A stretch of DNA of 64,000 nt, taken from Streptomyces sp. NRRL S-350. Its GTDB lineage: Bacteria > Actinomycetota > Actinomycetes > Streptomycetales > Streptomycetaceae. Positions 32,112-39,988 of the stretch are shown here, one piece after another; position 1 is the first letter of the stretch, and every line of letters begins with the position of its first letter. The DNA is taken from contig NZ_JOHO01000037.1 in NCBI RefSeq assembly GCF_000719705.1, positions 1 to 64,000 of the forward strand, in the 5' to 3' direction. Made by a program: the position numbers and the translations under genes. The notes beneath the pieces were generated by a model, which was not told the DNA's origin, did not search any database, and was given only the letters and a program-made list of their open reading frames with translations.

Positions 32112-32755
32112 CGGCCGCCGGCCCCGGCACCACCGCCCCGGCCCCCGCCCCCGCCACGCGGCGGGTGTACGGAGCGGGCCGCCCGTTCGCCTGGCTGCTG
32201 CTGATCGGCGGCGCGGTCGGGCTGTTCGCCTCGGCGGTCCTCACCCTGGACAAGATCCGGCTGCTGAAGGATCCGTCGTACGTCCCCAGCTGCAACATCA
32301 ACCCGATCATCAGCTGCGGTTCGATCATGCGCAGCGAGCAGGCCGAGGCCTTCGGCTTCCCCAACTCCCTGATCGGGCTGCTCGCCTTCGGGGTGGTGGT
32401 CGCGGTCGGCGCCGGGCTGCTGGCCGGGGCTTCGTACCGGCGCTGGTTCTGGCTCGGCCTGCAGGCGGGGACGGTCTTCGGGATCGGCTTCGTGAGCTGG
32501 CTGATGTACCAGGCGCTCTACCGGATCGGGGCGCTCTGCCCGTACTGCATGGTCGTGTGGGCCACGGTGATCCCGCTGTTCTGGTACACCACGCTGCACA
32601 ACCTGCGCTCCGGGGTGATCCCGGCGGGCCCGCGCCTGCGAGTGGTCGTCCGGGAGGCGGCCCGCTACCACTGGGTCGTTCCGGCACTGGGGTACGCGGT
32701 GGTCGCGCTGCTGGTCCTCAACCGGTTCTGGTACTACTGGAGCACTTTGGTCTGA
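32108..32755 (+). CDS. vitamin K epoxide reductase family protein (A)
   Basis: The 215-residue protein starts at GTG 32108, overlapping the upstream stop by four bases. Four to five membrane helices form the VKOR bundle. The outside loop Cys pair is Cys62 and Cys70 (SCNINPIISC), and the quinone-side active pair is Cys144-Pro-Tyr-Cys147. Bacterial VKOR reoxidises DsbA-like proteins and passes electrons to menaquinone, replacing DsbB. The thioredoxin partner is encoded immediately upstream. Confidence 0.94.
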   Translation: MTAAGPGTTAPAPAPATRRVYGAGRPFAWLLLIGGAVGLFASAVLTLDKIRLLKDPSYVPSCNINPIISCGSIMRSEQAEAFGFPNSLIGLLAFGVVVAVGAGLLAGASYRRWFWLGLQAGTVFGIGFVSWLMYQALYRIGALCPYCMVVWATVIPLFWYTTLHNLRSGVIPAGPRLRVVVREAARYHWVVPALGYAVVALLVLNRFWYYWSTLV

Positions 32756-32760
32756 TCCCC

Positions 32761-32799
32761 GGCCGCCGCCCTCCCGGTCCGCCGGGGCGGGCGGCGGCC
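32761..32799. terminator. hairpin between VKOR A and the deaminase gene
   Basis: GGCCGCCGCCC (32761-32771) pairs with GGGCGGCGGCC (32789-32799). It lies five bases after the VKOR stop codon, between convergent genes. Confidence 0.65.
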
Positions 32800-32850
32800 C
32801 GGCCTGCGGGGCCGGGTCCGCGTCCGTACACCGGTGCGCCGGCACACCGG

Positions 32851-33834
32851 TCAGAAGACGAACGCCTCGACCTCCGCCAGGAGTTCGGCCCGGCGCCGCT
32901 CGCTGACGAACGAGGCGCGGAAGGAGTTGGCGGCCAGCCTGCGCAGGGTCTCCTGGTCGAGGCCGAGGGCGGCGTGGACGGCTCGGAAGTTGTCCTCGAC
33001 GTAGCCGCCGAAGTAGGCCGGGTCGTCGGAGTTGACGGTGACCAGCAGCCCGGCGTCCAGCATCTCGCGCAGCGGGTGGTCCGCGAGCGTGTCGATGCAG
33101 CGCAGGCGGACGTTGGAGAGCGGGCAGAGGGTCAGCGGGATCTGCTCGCGAACCAGGCGGGCCACCAGTTCGCCGTCCTCCAGGCACCGCAGCCCGTGGT
33201 CGATCCGCTCCACGCCGAGGACGTCCAGCGCCTCGGTGATGTACGACGCCGGGCCTTCCTCACCCGCGTGGGCCACGCGCCGCAGCCCGGCCTCGGCGGC
33301 CCGGCGGTACACCTCGCGGAACTTCGCCGGCGGGTTGCCGACCTCGGCCGAGTCCAGGCCGATGCCCGCGATTCGGTCGAAGTACGGGCGGGCGGCCTCG
33401 AAGGTCTCCAGCGCGGACTCGGCCGACTCGTCCCGCAGGAAGCACATGATCAGCTGGGTGCTGATGCCGTACCGCTCCTCGCTGCGCGACAGCGCCCGGG
33501 TCAGGCCGTCCACCACGACGCCCAGCGGCACTCCGCGCGCGGTGTGCGCCTGCGGGTCGAAGAAGATCTCGGCGTGCCGCACGCCCTGGTCGGCTGCGCG
33601 CGCCAGGTAGGCGTCGGCGAGGTCGGCGAAGTCGTCCTCGGTGCGCAGCACGGCCATCAGGGCGTAGTAGAGGTCCAGGAAGGACTGCAGGTCACTGAAG
33701 GAGTACGCGGTGCGCAGTTCCCCGGTGTCGGCGTAGGGCAGCTCGACCCCGTTGCGGGCGGCGAGTTCGAAGGCGAGTTCGGGCTCGAGGGTGCCTTCGA
33801 TGTGGAGGTGGAGTTCGGCCTTGGGAAGCGGCAT
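32851..33834 (-). CDS. adenosine deaminase family protein, probably adenine deaminase
   Basis: The 327-residue metal-dependent deaminase begins KAELHLHIEG with His9 and His11 as metal ligands. The third His is in VAHAGEEGP, and the catalytic SDD-type Asp pair is in VNSDDPAYFGGYV. The segment GIGLDSAEVGNPPAKF differs from the equivalent part of true adenosine deaminases. It matches the bacterial adenine deaminase branch, in which the enzyme converts adenine to hypoxanthine. Both activities belong to purine salvage. The gene is monocistronic. Confidence 0.88.
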   Translation of the reverse strand: MPLPKAELHLHIEGTLEPELAFELAARNGVELPYADTGELRTAYSFSDLQSFLDLYYALMAVLRTEDDFADLADAYLARAADQGVRHAEIFFDPQAHTARGVPLGVVVDGLTRALSRSEERYGISTQLIMCFLRDESAESALETFEAARPYFDRIAGIGLDSAEVGNPPAKFREVYRRAAEAGLRRVAHAGEEGPASYITEALDVLGVERIDHGLRCLEDGELVARLVREQIPLTLCPLSNVRLRCIDTLADHPLREMLDAGLLVTVNSDDPAYFGGYVEDNFRAVHAALGLDQETLRRLAANSFRASFVSERRRAELLAEVEAFVF

Positions 33835-33897
33835 GTGCGATCTGTCCGAGCGGTAGCGGGAGGAACCGGGAGGTAGGTAGGTACGGAAGGATTCATC

Positions 33898-35295
33898 CTA
33901 CGATCTTCCCGAGCCGTGGGGCGCCTGGGGCCTCCGGGGCGCCGCGGGCAGTTCCCGGAGGGTGCGCAGCGGCGACAGCAGCGGCAGCGTGCCGGACAGC
34001 GTGAGCAGGCCGGTCATCACCCACATCGTCGCCCGCAGCCCGATCACCGCGCCCAGGACGCCGCCGGTCAGCGCGCCGAGCGGAATGGTGGCATGGACGG
34101 CGAACATCGAGCCGGCCGTCACCCTGGTGAGCAGTTCGGGCGGGGTGTAGGACTGCCGGAAGCTGCCGAGCACGATGTTGCAGAGCACGACCGCCGCGAC
34201 GACCGCGACCGACCCGACCACGTACAGCGCCGTCCCGGCACCCGGCCCGGCCAGTGGCATCAGCAGCCCGAACGGTACGACGGCGAGCAGCACGATCCGC
34301 ACCCCGCGCGCCGTCCCGAACCGGCGGCACAGCGGGCGGGCCGCCAGCGCACCGAGCACGCCGCCGACCGCGGCGGCGGAGGCGAGGACACCGACCCAGG
34401 CCGGGGCGATCCCGGCCTCCCGGACCAGGAACAGGGCGAGGATCGCCTGGTAGCCCATGAGCGCGAAGTTCGCGGCCGCGCCGAAGCACAGGAAGGCACG
34501 CAGGTACGGGTCGCGCAGCAGGAAGGACAGCCCCTCCCGGACCTGCCCGGGCATGGCCGCCTGCTGGTGGACCACCGGTTCCGGTCGGGCGCGGATCCGC
34601 AGCAGGGCGCCGGCCGCGATCAGGAAGCTCACTGCGTCAATGAGCAACCCGGCGGCCGCGCCGACGAGTTGGACGGTCAGACCGGCCAGTCCTCGCCCGG
34701 CGACCTCGGCCGCCGAGCCGCTGCCCGCCAGCTTCGCGTTGCCCTCGATCAGGTCCTCCGGCGCCACCAGCTCGGGCAGGTACGCCTGGTCGGCGGCGTC
34801 GAAGAACACCGAGCAGGCCCCGCTGAGGAGGGCCACGGCCAGCAGTTGAGCCATGGTGAGCACGCCGAACCAGCCCGCCACCGGCACGCTCGCGAACAGC
34901 GCGGCGGAGCCGAGGTTGCAGCCGATCATCACGGCCCGCCTGGGCATCCGGCCGACCCACACCCCGGCCGGCAGGCCGAACAGCAGCCACGGCAGCCAGA
35001 TCGCACTGGTCAGCAGGCCGCCGGCGAGCGGCCCGGCGTCCAGGGTGAGCACCGCGACGAGCGGCAGCGCGACGGTGGTGACGCTGCTGCCCAGTCGGCT
35101 GACGGTCTGCCCCGCCCACAGCAGCCGGAAGTCGCGCTGGGCGAACAGGCCCCAGCGGGAGCGGGCTTCGGAGGCTCCGGAGGCTTCAGGGGCCTCGGAG
35201 GCTTCAGGGAGTCCGGGGCTCGAAGGGTTTGCGGGGCTCGAAGGGCTGGCGGGGCTCGAAGGGTTTGCGGGCGGCGGGGCGACGGCGGCGGTCAC
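33898..35295 (-). CDS. MFS transporter, second gene of an ArsR operon
   Basis: The 465-residue protein starts at GTG 35295, overlapping the ArsR stop codon as GTGA, so the pair is translationally coupled. The N-terminal tail (1-45) is low complexity, with repeats of SPANPSS and ASEAPEASGASEA type. About 12 membrane helices follow, beginning FRLLWAGQTVSRLGSSVTT. The opening and the sequence FDAADQAYLPELV place it near the macrolide-efflux (MefA-like) or enterobactin-exporter branch. It is likely a small-molecule exporter derepressed when ArsR binds its signal. Confidence 0.88.
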   Translation of the reverse strand: MTAAVAPPPANPSSPASPSSPANPSSPGLPEASEAPEASGASEARSRWGLFAQRDFRLLWAGQTVSRLGSSVTTVALPLVAVLTLDAGPLAGGLLTSAIWLPWLLFGLPAGVWVGRMPRRAVMIGCNLGSAALFASVPVAGWFGVLTMAQLLAVALLSGACSVFFDAADQAYLPELVAPEDLIEGNAKLAGSGSAAEVAGRGLAGLTVQLVGAAAGLLIDAVSFLIAAGALLRIRARPEPVVHQQAAMPGQVREGLSFLLRDPYLRAFLCFGAAANFALMGYQAILALFLVREAGIAPAWVGVLASAAAVGGVLGALAARPLCRRFGTARGVRIVLLAVVPFGLLMPLAGPGAGTALYVVGSVAVVAAVVLCNIVLGSFRQSYTPPELLTRVTAGSMFAVHATIPLGALTGGVLGAVIGLRATMWVMTGLLTLSGTLPLLSPLRTLRELPAAPRRPQAPHGSGRS

Positions 35296-35933
35296 GGCTT
35301 GGCCGGGACGCTGTGGGCGAAGGCGAGGACGGTCTCGCGGTCCCGCCCGTCCTCGGGCACCGGCCGGTGCGCCCACTTCTGGATCACCGCGTGCAGGTCC
35401 GCCGCCAGCTCCCGGGCCTCCTCGGGGGTCAGCCGAAGCCAGGTCTGGGTGGCCACCGAGCAGCCGTCCCGCCAGTCGGTCCCGTATCCGCCGCGCCGCG
35501 CGGACCACTCGCGGACCAGCTCGACCTGGCGTTCCAGCAGGATCGATCCGGCCGCGTCCGCGACCGCCTCGGCGACCGGATCGCCGTCGAAGTCGGCCCT
35601 GGTCCAGCTGAGTTCGCGGTCGGCCAGCCGCCACCAGTGCTCCCGGCGGTCCCGGGCGAGTTCGGGCGCCTCCTCGATCAGTGCGCTTTCCGCCAGCACC
35701 TTCAGGTGGTGGCTGACGTTCCCGACCGCCTGCCCGGTGCGGCCGGCGAGCTTCCCGACCGTGGCCGGGCCCTCGACCTTGAGCAGGTCGAGCAGTCGGC
35801 GGCGCAGCGGATGGGTGAGGGCGGCGAGCACCCGGGAGTCCTGGATCTCCCGGGCGCCGCGCGGTCGGTCCGGGGCCGGGGGGCCGGCCGGCCGCTCCGA
35901 GGCGTGGGCCGTGCGGCCCGTCGTGTCGTCCAT
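35292..35933 (-). CDS. ArsR family transcriptional regulator
   Basis: The 213-residue protein starts at ATG 35933. A short acidic tail precedes the winged helix: SRVLAALTHPLRRRLLDLLKVEGPAT near 35-60, then VGKLAGRTGQAVGNVSHHLKVL as HTH, and the wing DRREHWWRLADREL near 100. The C-terminal half (110-213) is an extra helical domain typical of larger ArsR/YceI-type regulators, without the metal-binding Cys motif. It probably represses its own operon with the MFS pump through the palindromes at 35947-35991. Confidence 0.88.
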   Translation of the reverse strand: MDDTTGRTAHASERPAGPPAPDRPRGAREIQDSRVLAALTHPLRRRLLDLLKVEGPATVGKLAGRTGQAVGNVSHHLKVLAESALIEEAPELARDRREHWWRLADRELSWTRADFDGDPVAEAVADAAGSILLERQVELVREWSARRGGYGTDWRDGCSVATQTWLRLTPEEARELAADLHAVIQKWAHRPVPEDGRDRETVLAFAHSVPAKP

Positions 35934-35939
35934 GGGAGG

Positions 35940-35991
35940 ATCATATGTACAAGGGCTCTTGTACGACACTCCTTTCACAATGACTCTTGTG
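35940..35991 (-). promoter_or_regulatory. ArsR operon promoter and operator
   Basis: On the minus strand TATGAT (35945-35940) lies six bases before the start codon, so the mRNA is probably leaderless. An inverted repeat GTACAAG-N4-CTTGTAC covers 35947-35964. A second related site, CACAA-N6-TTGTG, covers 35976-35991. Both share the half-site CTCTTGT, suggesting two operator dimers. Confidence 0.7.
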
Positions 35992-36077
35992 CACTACCGC
36001 CCGACCGAACCGGGTGTACCGGTGCCGGGCACCGGGCACCCGGTACAAGAGGGGGATTCCGCCGAGGAGGAACCGAG

Positions 36078-36359
36078 ATGCGGCACGCCGACGCCACACA
36101 CATCCGGCCCGAGGGCATCTCCCCGCACGCTCTGGGCAACGACACGCTCCTGCACGAGCTGGAGCAGCTGCACCGCACGCGCCACGAGACCTTCCTGTAC
36201 GGCTCGGAGGAGGCGTTGAAGCGGCACACGCTGCGCACCGGTCAGCTGGAGGCCGAGTACCTGCACCGCTTCCCCACCCGGCAGGTGACCGCCGGACGCA
36301 CCAGGGCCGGCGCCCGGGCCCGGGAGGCGGCGGCCCGGGTGGAGTCGCTGCCGGAGTGA
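36078..36359 (+). CDS. DUF6158 family protein
   Basis: The 93-residue protein starts at ATG 36078 behind GAGGAGG. It is mostly helical and soluble. The family signature is LLHELEQLHRTRHETFLYGSEEAL near 25-48, followed by EAEYLHRFP and a basic C-terminus TAGRTRAGARAREAA. DUF6158 is a short actinobacterial family of unknown function often found among stress-related genes. It is monocistronic, ending in a strong hairpin. Confidence 0.82.
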   Translation: MRHADATHIRPEGISPHALGNDTLLHELEQLHRTRHETFLYGSEEALKRHTLRTGQLEAEYLHRFPTRQVTAGRTRAGARAREAAARVESLPE

Positions 36360-36421
36360 CAGCGCCCGCGTGGCCGCGCCCGGGGCCCCGTGAGGGAGTG
36401 ACCCCGAGGGAGTGACGGACC

Positions 36422-36458
36422 CCACCGCTGCCCGGCGGGACACGCCGGGCAGCGGTGG
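36422..36458 (+). terminator. hairpin terminator after DUF6158
   Basis: A perfect 16-bp stem (36422-36437 with 36443-36458) closes the five-base loop GGACA. It lies 62 bases past the stop codon. Confidence 0.8.
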
Positions 36459-36533
36459 CGTGCCCGGGGCCGGGCCGTCGGGGAGGGTGTGAGGGCAGAC
36501 GCCACCGGACCCACGACCCCTCGGGAGCCCCGC

Positions 36534-37922
36534 ATGCCCATCGCCAGCGTCAATCCCGCGACCGGCGAGACCCTGGAGACCTTCGAACCGCTCGACGCGG
36601 ACGGCATCGAGCAGCGGCTGGCCCGCGCCGAAGCCGCCTTCCACAGCCACCGCACCACCCCGCTCGCCGCCCGTGCCGGGTTGATGCGCCGCGCCGCCGA
36701 CCTGCTGGACGAGGACCTGGAGGCGATCGCCCGCACCATGACCGAGGAGATGGGCAAGCCGCTCGCCGCCTCCCGGGCCGAAGCCGCCAAGTGCGCGAAG
36801 GCGATGCGGTGGTACGCGGACCACGCCGAGGAACTGCTCGCCGACGAGTACCCGGCGCCGGACGACGTCTCCGACTCGGGCGCCGCCCGTGCCTACGTCC
36901 GCTACCGCCCGCTCGGGCCGGTGCTGGCCGTGATGCCGTGGAACTTCCCGTTCTGGCAGGTGATCCGGTTCGCCGCGCCGGCCCTGATGGCGGGCAACGT
37001 GGGCCTGCTCAAGCACGCGTCCAACGTGCCGCGCACGGCGTTGGCACTCGAGTCGCTGTTCCTGCGGGCCGGATTCCCGGAGGGCTGCTTCCAGACCCTG
37101 CTGATCGGCTCGGGCGCGGTCGAGGACGTGATCCGGGACCGCCGGGTCGCCGCGGTCACCCTCACCGGCAGTGAGCCGGCCGGACGGGCGGTCGCGTCCA
37201 CCGCGGCGGACGAGGTCAAGAAGGCCGTGCTGGAGCTGGGCGGCAGCGACCCGTTCGTGGTGCTGCCGAGCGCCGACCTGGACGCGGCGGTGCGCACCGC
37301 CGTCCGGGCCCGGGTGCAGAACAACGGCCAGTCCTGCATCGCCGCCAAGCGCTTCATCGTGCACGCCGACGTCTACGACCGCTTCACCGCCGGCTTCACC
37401 GAGGCGATGCGGGCGCTGCGCGTCGGCGACCCGATGGACGAGGCCACCGACGTCGGCCCGCTGGCCAGCCGCCAGGGCCGGGACGACCTGGAGGAACTCG
37501 TCGAGGACGCCCGCACCCACGGCGCCCGGGTGGAGTGCGGCGGCGGGCGCCCGGAGGGCTGGGACACGGGCTGGTTCTACGAGCCGACGGTGCTGACCGG
37601 CATCACCCCGGCGATGCGGATCCACCAGGAGGAGACCTTCGGCCCGGTCGCCACCGTCTACCGGGTCGCCGACCTGGACGAGGCGGTGGCCCTCGCCAAC
37701 GACACCCCGTTCGGCCTCAGCGCCAACGTCTGGACCACGGACGGAGACGAGCAGGAGCGTTTCGTGCGCGACATCCAGGCCGGCGGCGTGTTCTTCAACG
37801 GGATGACGGCCTCCCACCCGGCGCTGCCGTTCGGTGGCGTCAAGCGCTCCGGCTTCGGACGGGAGCTGTCCGGGCACGGGATCCGGGAGTTCTGCAACGT
37901 CACCACGGTGTGGATCGGCTGA
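36534..37922 (+). CDS. NADP-dependent succinic semialdehyde dehydrogenase
   Basis: The 462-residue aldehyde dehydrogenase starts at ATG 36534. The cofactor loop reads VMPWNFPFWQ near 133, the general base is Glu234 in LELGGSDP and the catalytic Cys268 is in NNGQSCIAAKRF. The closing GGVKRSGFGRELSGHGIREF is typical. The length and the NNGQSC motif match the shorter NADP-type SSADH group that oxidises succinic semialdehyde to succinate in GABA breakdown. A GABA-type permease gene lies 2 kb downstream. No transaminase is seen. Confidence 0.88.
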   Translation: MPIASVNPATGETLETFEPLDADGIEQRLARAEAAFHSHRTTPLAARAGLMRRAADLLDEDLEAIARTMTEEMGKPLAASRAEAAKCAKAMRWYADHAEELLADEYPAPDDVSDSGAARAYVRYRPLGPVLAVMPWNFPFWQVIRFAAPALMAGNVGLLKHASNVPRTALALESLFLRAGFPEGCFQTLLIGSGAVEDVIRDRRVAAVTLTGSEPAGRAVASTAADEVKKAVLELGGSDPFVVLPSADLDAAVRTAVRARVQNNGQSCIAAKRFIVHADVYDRFTAGFTEAMRALRVGDPMDEATDVGPLASRQGRDDLEELVEDARTHGARVECGGGRPEGWDTGWFYEPTVLTGITPAMRIHQEETFGPVATVYRVADLDEAVALANDTPFGLSANVWTTDGDEQERFVRDIQAGGVFFNGMTASHPALPFGGVKRSGFGRELSGHGIREFCNVTTVWIG

Positions 37923-37955
37923 GGACTCCCGGCCCGTGCCGAACCCCCGCCGGGG

Positions 37956-38237
37956 TCAGGCCGCCATCCGGTGCCTGCCCCGCCCGGGGGTCATCCAGCG
38001 GGCGATCACGCCGACCATGGCGATGACCGTGAGGCCCCAGAAGATCGCCATCAGCACCATGACCGGCAGCAGGCTCACCTGGGTGGCGATCATGCCGAGG
38101 CCGACCGACAGCGCGATCATGAACGTCACGACCGTCGGGCTGAGGGTGAGCAGCCAGCTCCAGGCCCGGTGCCCGAGGCTCGGGTTCGCCGGGGCCGTGG
38201 GGCCGGTTTCGAGTTCCTTGTAGGTCAGCAGGTCCAT
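37956..38237 (-). CDS. small two-helix membrane protein
   Basis: The 93-residue protein starts at ATG 38237 with GGAGG eight bases upstream. A cytoplasmic N-terminus (LLTYKELETGPTAP) is followed by two membrane helices (about 28-52 and 55-78) and a basic tail. No family is recognised. It lies just downstream of ku on the same strand (50 bases apart) and may be co-transcribed. Confidence 0.65.
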   Translation of the reverse strand: MDLLTYKELETGPTAPANPSLGHRAWSWLLTLSPTVVTFMIALSVGLGMIATQVSLLPVMVLMAIFWGLTVIAMVGVIARWMTPGRGRHRMAA

Positions 38238-38287
38238 CGGGGGTCGCCTCCAATGCTGGACGGGAGGGAAAGCCTGGCCTTGGGGGG

Positions 38288-39358
38288 TCAGGAGGCCTTG
38301 CGCGGAGCCGCGGACTTCCGGCTGGTGGTCTTCTTCGCCGGGGACGCCTTCGCCGAGGAGGACCCCGCCGTCGAGGCCTTCGCCGACGTGGTGGTCTTCG
38401 CCGACGCGGTCTTCTTCGCCGACGCGGTCGTCGAAGCGGTCGTCGAAGCGGTCTTCGAACCGGCCTTGGCGGCCGGCGCAGGGCTCTTCTTCGCCGGAGC
38501 GCGCTTGCGCGGCGCGGGCTCCTCCTCCTCGGACGCGCCCTCCGGCTCCGCCTCGCCCTGCGGCCCGCCGGCCGGACCGCGGCCGCCCTTGGCCTGCTTG
38601 AGGCTGCTGCGCAGCGCCTCCATCAGGTCGATGACGTTGTCCGGCGCCTCGCCGGACTCCTCCTCGTGCGGGATCTCGACGCCCTCCAGCCGCGCGGTGA
38701 TCACCTGCTGCAGCGCCTGCTGGTAGTCGTCGTGCAACTGGGACAGGTCGAAGTCCTCGGAGAGGGTGTCCATCAGCGACCGCGCCATCTTGAGCTCCTG
38801 CGGCCGGACGGTGACGTCGTCCTCGGGTGCGATGCCGGCCGCCGGGCGGACCTCGTCGGGCCAGATGCAGGTCTGCAGCACCAGCGTGTTGTCGTGCACC
38901 CGCAGCACCGCGGGGGACTCCCGGGTGCGCAGGGCGATCTTGGTGACGGCGATCTGGCCGGACTCGGTGAGCGCGTCGCGCAGCAGTGCGTACGGCTTGG
39001 CGGCCGCCTTGTCGGCGACGCCCACGTAGTAGGCCTTGGAGAACATCAGCGGGTCGATCTCGCCCTCGTCCACGAAGGCCAGCACGTCGATGATCTTCTT
39101 GCTGGGCAGCGGCAGGTCGGCGAGGTCGCCGTCGCTGAGCGTGACGGTCCGCCCGTCGGGGGACTCGTAGCCCTTGGCGATCTCCGCGTACGGGACCTCC
39201 TTCTCCTCCCGCTCGCAGTAGCGCTTCATCCGTACCCGGCCGCCGTCCTTGGCGTGCACCTGGTGCAGCGGGACGTCGTGCTCCTGGGTCGCGGAGTAGA
39301 GGTGGACGGGGATGCTGACCAGCCCGAAGCTGATCGTCCCCTTCCAGGTGGTCTGCAT
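38288..39358 (-). CDS. ku: Ku protein, DNA double-strand break end binding
   Basis: The 356-residue protein starts at ATG 39358 behind AGGAG. Residues 1-255 form the Ku ring core, opening WKGTISFGLVSIPVHLYSAT and including RMKRYCEREEKEVPYAEIAKGYE. The C-terminal 100 residues are a Lys/Ala/Ser/Thr-rich tail with repeats such as TTAS and SAKK, which in actinobacterial Ku binds DNA and recruits LigD. Ku homodimers thread onto broken ends for non-homologous end joining. No ligD lies in this window. Streptomycetes usually carry several ku genes. Confidence 0.96.
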   Translation of the reverse strand: MQTTWKGTISFGLVSIPVHLYSATQEHDVPLHQVHAKDGGRVRMKRYCEREEKEVPYAEIAKGYESPDGRTVTLSDGDLADLPLPSKKIIDVLAFVDEGEIDPLMFSKAYYVGVADKAAAKPYALLRDALTESGQIAVTKIALRTRESPAVLRVHDNTLVLQTCIWPDEVRPAAGIAPEDDVTVRPQELKMARSLMDTLSEDFDLSQLHDDYQQALQQVITARLEGVEIPHEEESGEAPDNVIDLMEALRSSLKQAKGGRGPAGGPQGEAEPEGASEEEEPAPRKRAPAKKSPAPAAKAGSKTASTTASTTASAKKTASAKTTTSAKASTAGSSSAKASPAKKTTSRKSAAPRKAS

Positions 39359-39537
39359 GGGGTCGCTCCTGACCGGCGCCGGGAACGGACCGCGCCGAGA
39401 ACGCTCTGGGAGGCACCGACGAATGCCCCGAGAGTCCCACTTTGCCCGGATTTGCCCCGATTGGCCACAGCGAGCCCGGCCCGAGGCGACACCGCCCCGG
39501 CCGACGGGTCGACAATGAGCCGAGGAGGTCGATGCGG

Positions 39538-39771
39538 ATGACCGCCACACCCCGGCCCGGCCAGGCCCCGCCCCCGGACCGCACGACGTACCGGGTGACC
39601 TACACCGCCTTCGGAGAGGTGCGCGAGGACGAGGTCACGGTGGTGCCCGGATACTCGCAGGAGAGCGACATCCCGCGGATCCTGGCCGCCCGGCACACCG
39701 GCCGCCCGCCGGGGCGGGATCCCGGGGTCGTCGTGCTCGGCCTGCGGGAGCTCCGGCCCCAGCCTGGCTGA
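39538..39771 (+). CDS. small conserved hypothetical protein
   Basis: The 77-residue protein could start at ATG 39532 or 39538. The second is preferred because GAGGAGG ends nine bases before it and only three before the first. The sequence RTTYRVTYTAFGEVREDEVTVVPGYSQESDIPRIL suggests a small alpha/beta fold. No family is named. It is divergent from ku over a 179-base gap. Confidence 0.6.
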   Translation: MTATPRPGQAPPPDRTTYRVTYTAFGEVREDEVTVVPGYSQESDIPRILAARHTGRPPGRDPGVVVLGLRELRPQPG

Positions 39772-39988
39772 CGATGCGTCAGATCTGAGCTTTCCGACGC
39801 CCGGGTTCACGCCCGTGCACCCCACTTGACCTGGCCTTTTGTGTCCGGTGAGCGAACAGTTATCAAAGCCTTGTTCCGATACCCGGGCGTAGAAGTTAGG
39901 TTGCACCGCAATGCGCGGGTCTGTCCCCCCACCCTCTGGCGCGACGAGCCGAGGGTCGCCGCGCTGGAAAGGCACAGGGCACCCCTAG

